The notes below the pieces were generated by a model. It had not been told where the DNA came from and made no database searches. It was given only the letters and a program-made list of their open reading frames with translations. 64,000 nucleotides of DNA from Singulisphaera sp. GP187 (GTDB lineage: Bacteria > Planctomycetota > Planctomycetia > Isosphaerales > Isosphaeraceae): contig NZ_FSRB01000001.1 of the NCBI RefSeq assembly GCF_900129635.1, positions 5,483,501 to 5,547,500 of the forward strand, given 5' to 3'. This document shows, piece after piece, positions 16,224-25,440 of this stretch. A program made the translations under genes and the position numbers. Position 1 is the first letter of the stretch. Every line of letters begins with the position of its first letter.

Positions 16224-16724
16224 ATGTCGTCTGCCACGCGGCCAACCAGTTCGGCCGACCGCGATTCGCAGCGGCCGGACCAGACGGTCAGCCAGTTGAT
16301 CGGGTTCCGCCTCGACGGCGAGGATTACGCGATCGCGATCAGGACGATCCAAGAGATCATTCTGATGAAGCCGATCACACGCCTTCCCAGGGCGCCCGAC
16401 TCGATCGAGGGGCTGATCAACCTGCGCGGGACCGTGATCCCGATCGTCAGTCTGAGGAAGCGGTTCGGCCTCCTCACGCGTGAGTTCGACGACGAGACCA
16501 GGACTGTCGTCGTCAACAGTCACGGCAAGACGGTCGGGCTCATCGTCGACGAGGTGACGCAGGTCATGAAGGTCACCGCCGACCAGATTCAGCCGGTGCC
16601 GATCGCGGTGACCGCGATCGCCCGCCGCTATATCTCGGGGCTCGCCCGACTCGAAGATCGGCTCTTGATCATCCTTGATATTGACAAGCTGTTCGACCCC
16701 CACGACCTCGACCCCGTCGCCTGA
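16224..16724 (+). CDS. cheW: Chemotaxis coupling protein CheW
   Basis: 166 residues, a single CheW (SH3-like) domain from about residue 25. Typical features are LIGFRLDGEDYAIAIRTIQEII at the first strands, LPRAPDSIEGLINLRGTVIPIVSLRKRFG, and VGLIVDEVTQVMKV. It links receptors to the CheA kinase in the chemosensory array. It is the first gene of the operon cheW-MCP-cheR-cheA-cheC-cheD-cheY-cheB. The first 25 residues are a disordered, Ser-rich leader. A second CheW is encoded at 62275-62748 in a different cluster. Confidence 0.93.
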   Translation: MSSATRPTSSADRDSQRPDQTVSQLIGFRLDGEDYAIAIRTIQEIILMKPITRLPRAPDSIEGLINLRGTVIPIVSLRKRFGLLTREFDDETRTVVVNSHGKTVGLIVDEVTQVMKVTADQIQPVPIAVTAIARRYISGLARLEDRLLIILDIDKLFDPHDLDPVA

Positions 16725-16749
16725 TCGATCTCAACCCTTGGACAACTCC

Positions 16750-19215
16750 ATGATCGACCCCGACCCCCGATCCCGGCGACCGGTACGGATGAAGCGGCGC
16801 TTGACGAACGGTCCCCGGCGACCGTCCCGATTCGAGCCGTCGGTCGAGCCCGAACTCGAACTCGTCGAACGCTCGGCGGCCGACGACTCGCGGCAGGTCG
16901 CCGACCAGGCGGCGGCCGATACCCGCGCGATGATCGATACGCTCAACGCGGTCATCCGGGCGCATACGGCCGCGGAGATCATCCGCGCGACACTCGACCT
17001 GGTCCGCGATCGGCTGGGGTGGGTCTATGCCTCGTACTGGGTGGTCGACCCGGAGCAGAACAGCCTCGTCTTTTCGGCCGATTCGGGCGAGGTTGACGCC
17101 GAATTCCACCGGGTGACGCGCTCGGCCAAGTTCCGTGAAGGCGAAGGGCTGAACGGTCGCGCCTGGAAGCAGCGCGACCTGGTCCATGTCGCCGACCTGG
17201 GCGAGCTGGCCGACTGCTGTCGCGCTCCGATAGCCCGCCGCGCGGGGATCCGGTCGGGTGTCTGCTTCCCGATCGTGCTGGACGGCCGCGTGGTCGGGAC
17301 CATGGACTTCTTCGCGGCTGGGACGTTGGAGATGACGCCGACCCGCCTCGAGGTCTTGCGGGTGCTCGCCCGCCTCGCCTCCGACAAGATGACGCAGCTC
17401 GGCAAGCAGCAAGAGCTGACCCGGGTCTTCCGGATGATCGAGAACGCCCCCTTGAATGTCATGTACACCGACCGCGAGCTGCGGATCCAGTACATGAACC
17501 CGGCGTCCCAGCGCACTCTGAAACGCCTGGAGGCGTACCTGCCGATCAAGGCCGACCAGATGATCGGCCAGTCAATCGACCTCTTCCACAAGAACCCCGA
17601 GTACCAGCGGCGGATCCTGGCCGACCCGAAGAACCTGCCACGCCAGGCCGTGATCCGGCTCGGTCCGGAATACCTCGACCTGCTGGTGACGGCGATCCTG
17701 GACGAGGACGGCCAGTACCTTGGCCCGATGCTCACCTGGGAGATCGTCACCGAGAAGCACGAGGCCGAGGCCCGCGCAACCGCGTCGGCCGAAAACACCA
17801 ATGCCGTGAACCAGGTCCTGCTGGCGCTCGGGCGGGCCCTGACCGCCGAAGAAATGATTACGTCGGCACTTGAAGTCGTTCGCAAGGCGTTCGGCTGGTC
17901 GTACGGCTCGTACTGGCGGCTCGACACGACAGCGAATGTTCTCGGGTTCATGACCGAATCGGGTTCGGTGGACGAGGAGTTCCGCCGCGTGTCCAGGAGT
18001 GCGAAGTTCCACGAAGGCGAGGGGCTGATCGGGCGGGCCTGGACCCGGCGCGACTTGTTCTACGTCGACGACCTCGGCGAACTGTCCGACTGCTGCCGGG
18101 CCCCGATCGCGCGGCGGGCCGGGATCACCTCGGCCCTGGCGCTGCCGATCCAGCTCAACGGGAAAGTCGTCGGCACGATGGACTTCATGGCCGAGAAGCG
18201 GCAGCAGTTCTCGGAGGCCCGGCTCGAGGCGCTCCGGAGCGTGGCCCAGCTTGTCTCCACCGCCCTGGAACGCGCCGAGCAACGGGCCCAGAGCGAGGAG
18301 GCCAAGCGGGACCTCGAAGTGAAGGTCAATCAGCTCATGAAGGTGGCGCAGGCCGCCGCGCAGGGCGACCTGTCGGTCGAGGTGGGGGTTCGCGGGGCGG
18401 ACGACATGGGGCGGCTCGGCGAGGCCCTGGGCAAGATGACCGCCGACCTGAAGCACGTCATCGGCGAGGTGATCGAGTCGGCGGGCCAGTTTGCGGAGGG
18501 GTCGCGGGTGGTCGCCGAGAGCGCCAACTACCTGAGCGAGTCGTCGCAGAACCAGGCGGCGACGGTCGAGCAGATGTCGGCCTCGATCGACCACCTGAGC
18601 AAGGCGATCCTCGAGATCAACCAGAACGCCGGTTCCGCCCGCGAGCTGGCCGTGCGGACCTCCCAGCTCGCCAAGCAAGGGGGCGAGTCGGTCGACCAGG
18701 CGATCGAAGCGATGGTCCTGATCCGCAAGTCGAGCGAGCAGGTCAGCGACATCATTCAGGTCATCAGCGAGATCGCCAGCCAGACGAACCTGCTTGCCCT
18801 CAATGCCGCGATCGAGGCGGCGCGGGCGGGCGAGCACGGGCTCGGGTTTGCCGTCGTGGCCGACGAGGTCCGGAAGCTGGCGGAGCGGTCCCGGGCCGCC
18901 GCCAAGGAGATCACGGCACTGATCAAGGAGTCGACCCGGCGGGTCGCCGACGGCGCCCAGCTCTCGGAGAAGGCCGGCCAGTCCCTCGCCACGATCGTCA
19001 AGGGGGTCGAGGAGACCGCGGGGAGCATCGCCAAGATCGCCCAGGCCACTCAGGAACAGTCGGAGTCGGCCGCCGAGGTCAGCAAGGCGATCCAGGACGT
19101 CTCGTCGATCACCGAGACCAACGCTTCCAGCTCCGAGGAACTGTCCGCCAGCGCCGAGGAGCTGGGGGCTCAGGCCGCCTCGCTCAAGGGCGTGATCTCC
19201 GGGTTCAAGGTTTGA
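16750..19215 (+). CDS. Soluble methyl-accepting chemotaxis protein, GAF-PAS-GAF-MA
   Basis: 821 residues, no signal peptide and no transmembrane helix, so a cytoplasmic receptor. Order: GAF1 (about 62-205), PAS (about 215-335, VFRMIENAPLNVMYTDRELRIQYMN), GAF2 (about 345-490), a HAMP-like stretch (about 520-575), and the MA signalling domain to the end. The tip IASQTNLLALNAAIEAARAGEHGLGFAVVADEVRKLA is intact. The two GAF domains are near copies of each other, both with the string DCCRAPIARRAGI, which suggests duplication and a shared ligand or redox-active cysteines. No CheR-tethering pentapeptide at the C-terminus. ATG 16750 is chosen; the frame is open 75 bases further upstream inside cheW. 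Confidence 0.92.
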   Translation: MIDPDPRSRRPVRMKRRLTNGPRRPSRFEPSVEPELELVERSAADDSRQVADQAAADTRAMIDTLNAVIRAHTAAEIIRATLDLVRDRLGWVYASYWVVDPEQNSLVFSADSGEVDAEFHRVTRSAKFREGEGLNGRAWKQRDLVHVADLGELADCCRAPIARRAGIRSGVCFPIVLDGRVVGTMDFFAAGTLEMTPTRLEVLRVLARLASDKMTQLGKQQELTRVFRMIENAPLNVMYTDRELRIQYMNPASQRTLKRLEAYLPIKADQMIGQSIDLFHKNPEYQRRILADPKNLPRQAVIRLGPEYLDLLVTAILDEDGQYLGPMLTWEIVTEKHEAEARATASAENTNAVNQVLLALGRALTAEEMITSALEVVRKAFGWSYGSYWRLDTTANVLGFMTESGSVDEEFRRVSRSAKFHEGEGLIGRAWTRRDLFYVDDLGELSDCCRAPIARRAGITSALALPIQLNGKVVGTMDFMAEKRQQFSEARLEALRSVAQLVSTALERAEQRAQSEEAKRDLEVKVNQLMKVAQAAAQGDLSVEVGVRGADDMGRLGEALGKMTADLKHVIGEVIESAGQFAEGSRVVAESANYLSESSQNQAATVEQMSASIDHLSKAILEINQNAGSARELAVRTSQLAKQGGESVDQAIEAMVLIRKSSEQVSDIIQVISEIASQTNLLALNAAIEAARAGEHGLGFAVVADEVRKLAERSRAAAKEITALIKESTRRVADGAQLSEKAGQSLATIVKGVEETAGSIAKIAQATQEQSESAAEVSKAIQDVSSITETNASSSEELSASAEELGAQAASLKGVISGFKV

Positions 19216-19241
19216 CCGACGACACGGAGGGGCAACACGCG

Positions 19242-20078
19242 ATGACCGGGACGGGCGGCGAGCTGACCGAGGGGGAGTACGACCGCTTCTGCAAGCTGAT
19301 CTACCGGGTCGCCGGCATCCGGATCCCGGGGACCAAGCGGGTGATGGTGGCGACCCGGGTGCGGAAGCGGCTGAGGGCCACGGGGATCAGCTCCTTTTCG
19401 GCCTACCTCAACTTCTTGAGCTCGGCCGCGGGGGCCGGTGAGATGCCGCTGTTCGTCGACGTGATGACGACCAACGAAACCTACTTTTACCGTGACCCCC
19501 ATCATTACGAGTGGTTCGACCAGACGTTCCTCCCCGAGGTCATCGAGCGGGCCAGGCTCCGGAAGCGCCCTCGGAGCTTGCGGGTCTGGTCGGCGGCGAG
19601 CAGCACCGGCGAGGAGCTCTATTCGATCGCGCTGAAGGTCGTCAGTCATCGGCCTGAGCTCACCGGCTGGAAGCTCACGCTCCTGGGGACCGACCTCAGT
19701 GGCGCTGTCCTCGAGGCCGCCCGCGCCGGTGTGTACGACGACCGGGCGGTTCATCTGGTCGGCGATGAGGAGCGTCGCGTTCACTTCACCCACGACCCCG
19801 TCGCCCGGACGTGGACCCTCGGCCGGGAGGTGAAGGCCGCCACTTCGTTCAGGCTGCACAACCTGCTCGAGCCGCTGAACGAACCGCCGTTCGACTGTAT
19901 CTTTATCAAGAATGTTTTGATCTACTTTGATGCGGATTCAAAGAAGACGGTCGTGCAACACTTGCTGGCCGCACTGGCGAAGGGGGGCTACCTTGTGGTC
20001 GGCCCCTCGGAGGGGATCTACGGCATGCTCGGCGCGTTGACCAAGCACAAGTCATGGCTCTACCAGAAGCCGGCCTGA
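19242..20078 (+). CDS. cheR: Chemoreceptor glutamate methyltransferase CheR
   Basis: 278 residues. It transfers methyl groups from S-adenosylmethionine to receptor glutamates. An N-terminal helical domain (YDRFCKLIYRVAGIRI..., MTTNETYFYRDPHHYEWF) precedes the SAM domain with LRVWSAASSTGEELYSIAL (the GEExYS signature) and IFIKNVLIYFD (the NVLIYF motif). ATG 19242 has CGGAGG ten bases upstream and is preferred to a TTG at 19212 that overlaps the receptor stop. It lies between the MCP and cheA in the same operon. Confidence 0.93.
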   Translation: MTGTGGELTEGEYDRFCKLIYRVAGIRIPGTKRVMVATRVRKRLRATGISSFSAYLNFLSSAAGAGEMPLFVDVMTTNETYFYRDPHHYEWFDQTFLPEVIERARLRKRPRSLRVWSAASSTGEELYSIALKVVSHRPELTGWKLTLLGTDLSGAVLEAARAGVYDDRAVHLVGDEERRVHFTHDPVARTWTLGREVKAATSFRLHNLLEPLNEPPFDCIFIKNVLIYFDADSKKTVVQHLLAALAKGGYLVVGPSEGIYGMLGALTKHKSWLYQKPA

Positions 20079-20103
20079 CCCATAATGATCGGGGTGAGCG
20101 TCC

Positions 20104-22467
20104 ATGTCGGGGTTCGATCTGGCGGACCTGATGCCCTTGTATCTCGATGAGACCGACGAGCAGATCGTCGAGCTCGGAGACCTGCTGCTCCAGCTCGAGC
20201 GATCGCCCGCCGACGAGAAGGCGCTCCGCGAAGCGTTCCGGATGGTCCACAGCATCAAGGGCGCCGCGAGCGTGATGGGGTTCGCCCAGGTGAAGGAGCT
20301 GGCCCACCACCTGGAGTCGTTCTTCGAGCAGCTCCGCGCCCACGGTCGCGCGCTCGACCGGCCCTCGCTCGACCTCTTCTTTCGCTGCCTCGACGCCCTG
20401 CGCGAGTACCATGCCGAGCTTCGCGCCAAGGGCGAGAGCAGCGTCGACCTCTCCGGCCTCACCGACTTGGTCATCGAACGCCTCGGGCTTCCGTCCGAGG
20501 ATTCCGGGGTCGAACCACGTCCCGAGCCGTCCGTGTCCGTGTCCGAGCCCGAGATCGAGGCTGTGCCCGACCCTGCTCACGAATCCATCCCGGACGCCCG
20601 GCCGGAGCCGGATCTGCCTTTGGAGTCCCAGCAGGTTATCAGCCTGACTCTGCTCTTCGAGCCGAACTTGCGCTGGCCCGACATGAAGGCCAAGCTCGTG
20701 CTGAACCGGTTGTCGGCGAAGGCACGCGTGATCGCGACCGACCCGGCCGTCGAGCAACTCGAAGAGGCGGAGTCGCTCACGGAGTTCACGATCAAGCTCG
20801 CCGCCGAGTGCGACATCGAGGAGTTGTATGCCCTGGCCGACGTCGACGGTGTCTCCGAGATCCGGATCGAGACCGGACCGCGACCCGACCCGGGCGGGCC
20901 GCGGAATTTCACCCCTGCTCCCACCCCCCTACCCGCCCCGGAACCAACCGACCTCACGCCGGTCGAGCCCTCCGCGCAGATCGTTGTGACGCCGACCCCG
21001 GCGCCGTCGCCCCTCCCGACGGCTGAGCCGCAGGCCGCGGCGGGCGACAAACGTCCCAAGGTGACCGAGACGGTCCGGGTTGATGTCGACCGGCTCGACC
21101 AGCTCATGAACCTGGCCGGCGAGCTCGTGATCAGCAAGGCCCGGTTCATCGAGATCTCGCGGGGCCTGGAAGAGCTCTTCCGGGGTTCGAACGCGCAGTT
21201 GCTCGCTTCCGACACTTCGGACCGGCTCGACAGCATCGCCCGGGGGCTGGAGGGCCTGCAAGCGGCCGGGGACGGCTCGACCGAGCGTTGGGCGTCGCAG
21301 TTCCGCCGGCTCCGCGAGAACTTCCGGGACATCCAGGACGAGCTCGACATTATCCGCCAGGGCCGCGAGCGGCTCAACGCGATGGCCGAGGCGATCCACC
21401 ATCTGGCCCGCGTCTCCGACGGCATCCAGCGCGGGGTTTTGGAAACCCGGATGGTTCCGATCGGGCCGCTCTTCGACCGCTTCCATCGCGTGATCCGCGA
21501 CCTGCGCCTGTCGTCGGACAAGGAGGTGGTGCTCAAGATCGAAGGCGAGATGACCGAGCTCGACAAGCGGATGGTCGACGAGCTGGCCGACCCCCTGATC
21601 CACATGGTCCGCAACTCGGTCGACCATGGCCTCGAACCTCCCGACCAGCGGGAGCGCGCGGGCAAACCCAGGGCGGGGACCGTTTCGCTCGCCGCCTCCC
21701 ACCGGGGCAACAGCATCGTCATCACCGTGAGCGACGACGGGCGTGGGATCGACGGCGAGCGCGTCCGCCGCAAGGCGGTGTCCAACGGTTTGCTCGACGA
21801 GGACGAGTCGCGGCGGCTCACCGAGCACCAGCTCATCCAGTTCATCTGGCATCCCGGCCTGAGCACGGCCGAGACGATCACCGAGATCTCCGGCCGGGGC
21901 GTCGGTATGGACATCGTGAAGAGCCGGATCGAAAACCTGAACGGCACCGTCGACGTTCGCTCCGAGCCCGGTCAGGGGACCACCTTCTCGATCCGGCTCC
22001 CGCTGACCCTGGCGATCTTGCCCGTCCTCCTGACCCGGATCAAGGGCGAGACCTTCGCCATCCCGCTCGACCACCTCGACGAGATCGTCGAGGTGCGTTC
22101 CGACGAGGTCTACCGGATTCATGGCAAACCGACGATCGGGCTCCGGGGCCGGGTGATCTCGCTGCTGACGCTCGACGACGCCTTTCGCGCCGGCGATGAT
22201 GTCCCAGCCGCCTGCGAAGCCGTGGAGAGGGCCGCGAAGAAGCTCACGGTCGCCGTGGTCTCGAACGGGGAGGCGACGGCCGGGCTCGTTGTCGACGACC
22301 TGATCGGGATGCAGGAGGCGGTGCTGAAATCCTTGGAACGGAACTTCCAGCCGGTTCCGGGACTCTCGGGCGCGAGTATCCTGGGAAACGGTCGGGTCTC
22401 GCTCATCCTTGACATCGACGCCATGCTCGACATGGTCATGACCGGCACGGCTGAGCCCGTCGGCTGA
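20104..22467 (+). CDS. cheA: Chemotaxis histidine kinase CheA
   Basis: 787 residues. HPt domain at 1-105 with the phosphorylated His49 in MVHSIKGAASVMGF; a Pro-rich linker; a P2-like alpha/beta domain at about 176-257; a second Pro-rich linker; P3 dimerisation from about 327 (VDRLDQLMNLAGELVISKARF); an HATPase domain with ADPLIHMVRNSVDHGLE (N box), DDGRGIDG and GRGVGMDIVKSRIE; and a C-terminal CheW-like domain from about 636. All catalytic boxes are intact. It autophosphorylates on receptor input and passes phosphate to CheY (23719) and CheB (24146). The CheA of the second cluster (59138) has a different architecture. Confidence 0.95.
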   Translation: MSGFDLADLMPLYLDETDEQIVELGDLLLQLERSPADEKALREAFRMVHSIKGAASVMGFAQVKELAHHLESFFEQLRAHGRALDRPSLDLFFRCLDALREYHAELRAKGESSVDLSGLTDLVIERLGLPSEDSGVEPRPEPSVSVSEPEIEAVPDPAHESIPDARPEPDLPLESQQVISLTLLFEPNLRWPDMKAKLVLNRLSAKARVIATDPAVEQLEEAESLTEFTIKLAAECDIEELYALADVDGVSEIRIETGPRPDPGGPRNFTPAPTPLPAPEPTDLTPVEPSAQIVVTPTPAPSPLPTAEPQAAAGDKRPKVTETVRVDVDRLDQLMNLAGELVISKARFIEISRGLEELFRGSNAQLLASDTSDRLDSIARGLEGLQAAGDGSTERWASQFRRLRENFRDIQDELDIIRQGRERLNAMAEAIHHLARVSDGIQRGVLETRMVPIGPLFDRFHRVIRDLRLSSDKEVVLKIEGEMTELDKRMVDELADPLIHMVRNSVDHGLEPPDQRERAGKPRAGTVSLAASHRGNSIVITVSDDGRGIDGERVRRKAVSNGLLDEDESRRLTEHQLIQFIWHPGLSTAETITEISGRGVGMDIVKSRIENLNGTVDVRSEPGQGTTFSIRLPLTLAILPVLLTRIKGETFAIPLDHLDEIVEVRSDEVYRIHGKPTIGLRGRVISLLTLDDAFRAGDDVPAACEAVERAAKKLTVAVVSNGEATAGLVVDDLIGMQEAVLKSLERNFQPVPGLSGASILGNGRVSLILDIDAMLDMVMTGTAEPVG

Positions 22468-22502
22468 GCCCGTCGACCCGATTACGCGAGCAACGGAGGC
22501 GG

Positions 22503-23150
22503 ATGCTGGTGGGCCAATCGCTGACGGAATCCCAGAGACGGCTGCTGACCCTGGTCTTTGAGCGGGGCGCTGATGACGCTTCGGGCGCTCTCTCGCGGTG
22601 GCTCGGTCGCGACGTCCAGCTGGACGTGAACGAGGTCGACGAAGTCGAGCTGGCGGACGCGGCCGTGCTTCTTGGGCCGGCCGACCAGTTGGTCGCCTCG
22701 TGCTCGATGGACCTGACCGGCCGGCTGACCGGCCAGCTCCTGTTGGTGTTTGAGGACCGCGCGGGCATGGCCCTGGCCGACATGTTGTTGCGGCGGCCCC
22801 TGGGGACGTCGACGACCTGGGGCGAGCTCGAGCAGTCGGCGGCGTGCGAAACGGCCAATATCGTGGGATGCGCATATCTCAACTCGCTGGCGGCCCATCT
22901 CCCGCTCGCCGGTTCCCCCGGGCTCGAAGCGCCTTTGCTCCCTTCGCCCCCTACGTTCCGCCATGAATTTGCGGCGAGCCTGATCGAGTTCGCCCTGATG
23001 GACCAGGCCATGGAGGCCGACAGCCTGCTCCTGGTCAAGAGCCGGTTCAGCGCCGACGGGGCCGAGCTCCGCTGGTCGTTACTCTTCGTGCCGAGTGGCG
23101 AGGCGTTGCGCACGCTGTCTTCGTCACTGGCGGACTCCGCATCTCGGTAA
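22503..23150 (+). CDS. cheC: CheC-family CheY-phosphate phosphatase
   Basis: 215 residues. The family's active-site helix is recognisable at about 110-125: LEQSAACETANIVGCAYLNSLA, with the expected Glu and Asn (ExxN). Only this one clear ExxN helix is seen; the second pseudo-symmetric helix (HEFAASLIEFALMDQAME) lacks it, so this may be a single-site version. It sits between cheA and cheD; CheC and CheD normally bind each other to couple dephosphorylation of CheY to receptor deamidation. Confidence is lower than for its neighbours because the rest of the sequence is divergent. Confidence 0.75.
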   Translation: MLVGQSLTESQRRLLTLVFERGADDASGALSRWLGRDVQLDVNEVDEVELADAAVLLGPADQLVASCSMDLTGRLTGQLLLVFEDRAGMALADMLLRRPLGTSTTWGELEQSAACETANIVGCAYLNSLAAHLPLAGSPGLEAPLLPSPPTFRHEFAASLIEFALMDQAMEADSLLLVKSRFSADGAELRWSLLFVPSGEALRTLSSSLADSASR

Positions 23151-23168
23151 GCTATGAGGAGGTCGGTC

Positions 23169-23666
23169 TTGCCGTCGCCAGAGTCCTCAGACTCCGTGGA
23201 GATCGTGTCGGTACCGATTGGCCGGTGGGCGGTCGGGGCCGCTCCCGTGCAGATCAGGACGCTGCTCGGCTCGTGCGCGGGGGTGGTCCTCTACGACCGG
23301 GTGGCCCGGGTCGGTGGCGTAGCGCACGTCGTGCTGCCCGACTCGCGGGGGGCGGCTGACCACCCCGGCAAGTTCGCCGACACGGCGATACCGGCCCTGA
23401 TCGCCGACCTCGAGCGCAAGCTCGGTCGGACCTCCCGGGGGCGGCTCACGGCCAAGGTCGCGGGGGGAGCAAGCATGTTTCAGACCGGCGCGGCGACCAA
23501 CATCGGCCGAATGAACAACGATGCGGTCGCATTGATCCTGGCCGACTTGGGCATCCCCGTCGTCGCACGCGACATCGGCGGGGACACCGGGCGTCGCTTG
23601 ACGTTCGACACGCTCTCCGGCATTGTCTCTATCAGGATTCCCGGCGGCGCAGACTACCAGATCTAA
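23169..23666 (+). CDS. cheD: Chemoreceptor glutamine deamidase CheD
   Basis: 165 residues. The catalytic cysteine C36 is in LLGSCAGVVLYD and the histidine H53 in VGGVAHVVLPDS, both in the conserved CheD context; then KFADTAIPALI, AKVAGGASMF and NIGRMN. It deamidates receptor glutamines to methylatable glutamates. The start is decided by a perfect AGGAGG at 23157-23162, six bases before TTG 23169; an ATG at 23154 lies upstream of this ribosome site and would place it inside the coding region. It is adjacent to cheC, its usual partner. Confidence 0.9.
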   Translation: MPSPESSDSVEIVSVPIGRWAVGAAPVQIRTLLGSCAGVVLYDRVARVGGVAHVVLPDSRGAADHPGKFADTAIPALIADLERKLGRTSRGRLTAKVAGGASMFQTGAATNIGRMNNDAVALILADLGIPVVARDIGGDTGRRLTFDTLSGIVSIRIPGGADYQI

Positions 23667-23718
23667 ATCTCAATCGAGAGCCGACCCGATTCGACTCGAC
23701 CTTATCCGCGGAGGGACG

Positions 23719-24159
23719 ATGAAACGCCTGCTGGTCGTCGACGACGCCCTCCTGATGCGTAAGATGATCTGTGCCGTCGCCGCCGAGGCCGGCTGGGAGG
23801 TCGCGGGTGAGGCACGCGACGGCACCGAAGCCGTCGAGCTTTACGCGAGGCTCCGCCCCGACCTCGTCACGATGGACGTCGTGATGCCGAAGCTGGGCGG
23901 TCTGGAGGCGCTCCGCCAGATCCGGGCCGCCGACCCAGGGGCCCAGGTCGTGATGGTCACCGCCTTGGACCAGAAGCAGACCCTCATGGAATCGATCCGC
24001 GACGGTGCGATCGACTTCATCGTCAAACCGTTCGATCGCGACCGGGTCATCAGCCTCCTGAACAAGGTCAAGTCACGCGACGCGCCGGTGTCGGCAGACC
24101 CCCTGCTCCGGATCGACACCCCTTCCCCAGGTACCGAGGTCGACGGTGGACACCTCTGA
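23719..24159 (+). CDS. cheY: Response regulator CheY
   Basis: 146 residues, a stand-alone receiver domain. The acidic pair D8-D9, phospho-acceptor D53 (LVTMDVVMPKLGG), T81 and K103 (FIVKPF) are all present. GCGGAGG lies just before ATG 23719. About 25 residues follow the domain and overlap the start of the next gene (24146). It is the likely phosphate target of CheA from the same operon; its output (flagellar switch, pili or other) cannot be told from this window, which has no flagellar genes. Confidence 0.92.
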   Translation: MKRLLVVDDALLMRKMICAVAAEAGWEVAGEARDGTEAVELYARLRPDLVTMDVVMPKLGGLEALRQIRAADPGAQVVMVTALDQKQTLMESIRDGAIDFIVKPFDRDRVISLLNKVKSRDAPVSADPLLRIDTPSPGTEVDGGHL

Positions 24160-24685
24160 GCCGCGCCCGGTCCGGGTCCTGATCGTTGACGACTCCGCCC
24201 TGATGCGGAAGCTGCTCGGCGACTTGCTCCGGTCGTCCCCTGCGATCGAGCTCGTCGGCTCCGCCCGCGACGGCGCGGAGGCCCTCGAATTGGCCGAACG
24301 GCTCAGGCCCGACGTGGTGACCCTCGACGTCGAGATGCCGGGCATGTCGGGCCTGGAAGTGCTCCCCGCACTTCTGAAGACGCACCCGGTCCCGGTCGTC
24401 ATGGTCAGCGCCTTGACGCAGGAGGGGGCCGAAGTCACCCTGACGGCGCTCGAGCTGGGGGCCGTCGATTTCCTCCCCAAGCCCGATCGCCACCAGGTGG
24501 CCGGTCTGAAGGACTCGCGCGACCTGTTGATCTCCAAGGTCCTCTCCGCCGCGAAGAGCCGCGTCCGACCCCCTCGGGACCACGAGGTGCCGGCTCGCCG
24601 GGTGCAGTCCCCCCTGCCTCACGCGACCCTGCTTCCACGCCCGCCGCCTCGGTGGGCGAGGGACCGATTACCTCTTGCATTTTGA
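24146..24685 (+). CDS. cheB: CheB, receiver-domain half (frameshifted gene, part 1)
   Basis: From a GTG start overlapping the cheY end, about 130 residues form an intact receiver domain (VLIVDDSALMRKLLGDLL, phospho-acceptor D61 in VVTLDVEMPGMSG, FLPKPD). After about residue 140 (AAKSRVRPP) the frame turns to arginine/proline-rich sequence and stops. The alternative frame from this point continues as a normal Pro/Ala-rich linker (PPASRDPASTPAAS) into the methylesterase domain. A one-base change in or near the C-run at 24568-24572 would restore a single 365-residue CheB. Read as it stands, this half is a stand-alone receiver. Confidence 0.8.
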   Translation: MDTSEPRPVRVLIVDDSALMRKLLGDLLRSSPAIELVGSARDGAEALELAERLRPDVVTLDVEMPGMSGLEVLPALLKTHPVPVVMVSALTQEGAEVTLTALELGAVDFLPKPDRHQVAGLKDSRDLLISKVLSAAKSRVRPPRDHEVPARRVQSPLPHATLLPRPPPRWARDRLPLAF

Positions 24686-25242
24686 TCGGGATCTCGACCG
24701 GAGGCCCCCAGGCGCTCGCCCAGGTCCTTCCCGGGTTGACACCGCCGATCCCGCCGGTCTTGATCGTCCAGCACATGCCGGCCAAGTTCACGTACGTCTT
24801 CGCCGAGCGGCTCGCCCGCCACTCTTCCGTGCCCGTGAAAGAGGCCGAACAGGGCGACCGCGTCCTCCCCGGCGCCATCCTGATCGCGCCCGGTGGCCGT
24901 CACATGACCCTGACCGGATCCCCCCCCAACGTCCGCGTCACCCTCACCGACGGGCCGCTGGTCAGCGGGCACAAGCCCTCCGTCGATATGCTCTTCCAGT
25001 CGGGCTCGCGAGTCTACGGGGCGGCGGCCATCGGGATCATCATGACCGGCATGGGCCGTGACGGCGTCGAGGGCTGCAAGAAAATCCTCGACGCCAGCGG
25101 CCAAACCTTCGGTCAGGACGAGCTGACGTCGGTTGTTTATGGTATGAACAAGGCCGCATTTCAGGAGCGGGCCGTCCAGTCCCAGTTCGCCCTCGGCGAC
25201 CTCCCGGCCCTCATCCAACGGCTTGCCCGAGGGGGGGGATAA
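24652..25242 (+). CDS. cheB: CheB, methylesterase half (frameshifted gene, part 2)
   Basis: About 196 residues in the frame shifted from the receiver half. It holds the complete catalytic domain: nucleophile serine in GISTGGPQAL, histidine in VQHMPAKFT, and aspartate in GIIMTGMGRDGV. It removes methyl groups from, and deamidates, receptor glutamates, opposing CheR. The GTG at 24652 has no good ribosome site, so independent translation is doubtful; a frameshift within one cheB gene is the simpler reading. Last gene of the operon. Confidence 0.82.
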   Translation: MGEGPITSCILIGISTGGPQALAQVLPGLTPPIPPVLIVQHMPAKFTYVFAERLARHSSVPVKEAEQGDRVLPGAILIAPGGRHMTLTGSPPNVRVTLTDGPLVSGHKPSVDMLFQSGSRVYGAAAIGIIMTGMGRDGVEGCKKILDASGQTFGQDELTSVVYGMNKAAFQERAVQSQFALGDLPALIQRLARGGG

Positions 25243-25440
25243 GTTTCTTCGAAAGAAGCACGCAGAGATCAATGATGGCGGGTTATGCTGATTGGCCGAA
25301 CTCGTCAGGCACGATCCGGCGGCGCCCTGCCGAGTACTTAACCCGAGTCAATGTTCCCTCCGTCCCCAGTTTTCCGGTTCCTTGAACGGGGCCGGGCCAT
25401 CTACCTTTTCTTGGCTGGAGAGGATTGCTGGCGGACTTAC

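Noticed and set aside
16675..16749. Upstream extension of the soluble MCP into cheW
   Set aside because: Overlaps the cheW coding region in another frame and has no conserved residues.
20929..22875. 648-codon minus-strand open frame
   Set aside because: Antisense to cheA and cheC, which have clear catalytic motifs on the plus strand.
23154..23168. ATG at 23154 as the cheD start
   Set aside because: The AGGAGG ribosome site lies just after this ATG and six bases before TTG 23169, so the TTG is the better start.
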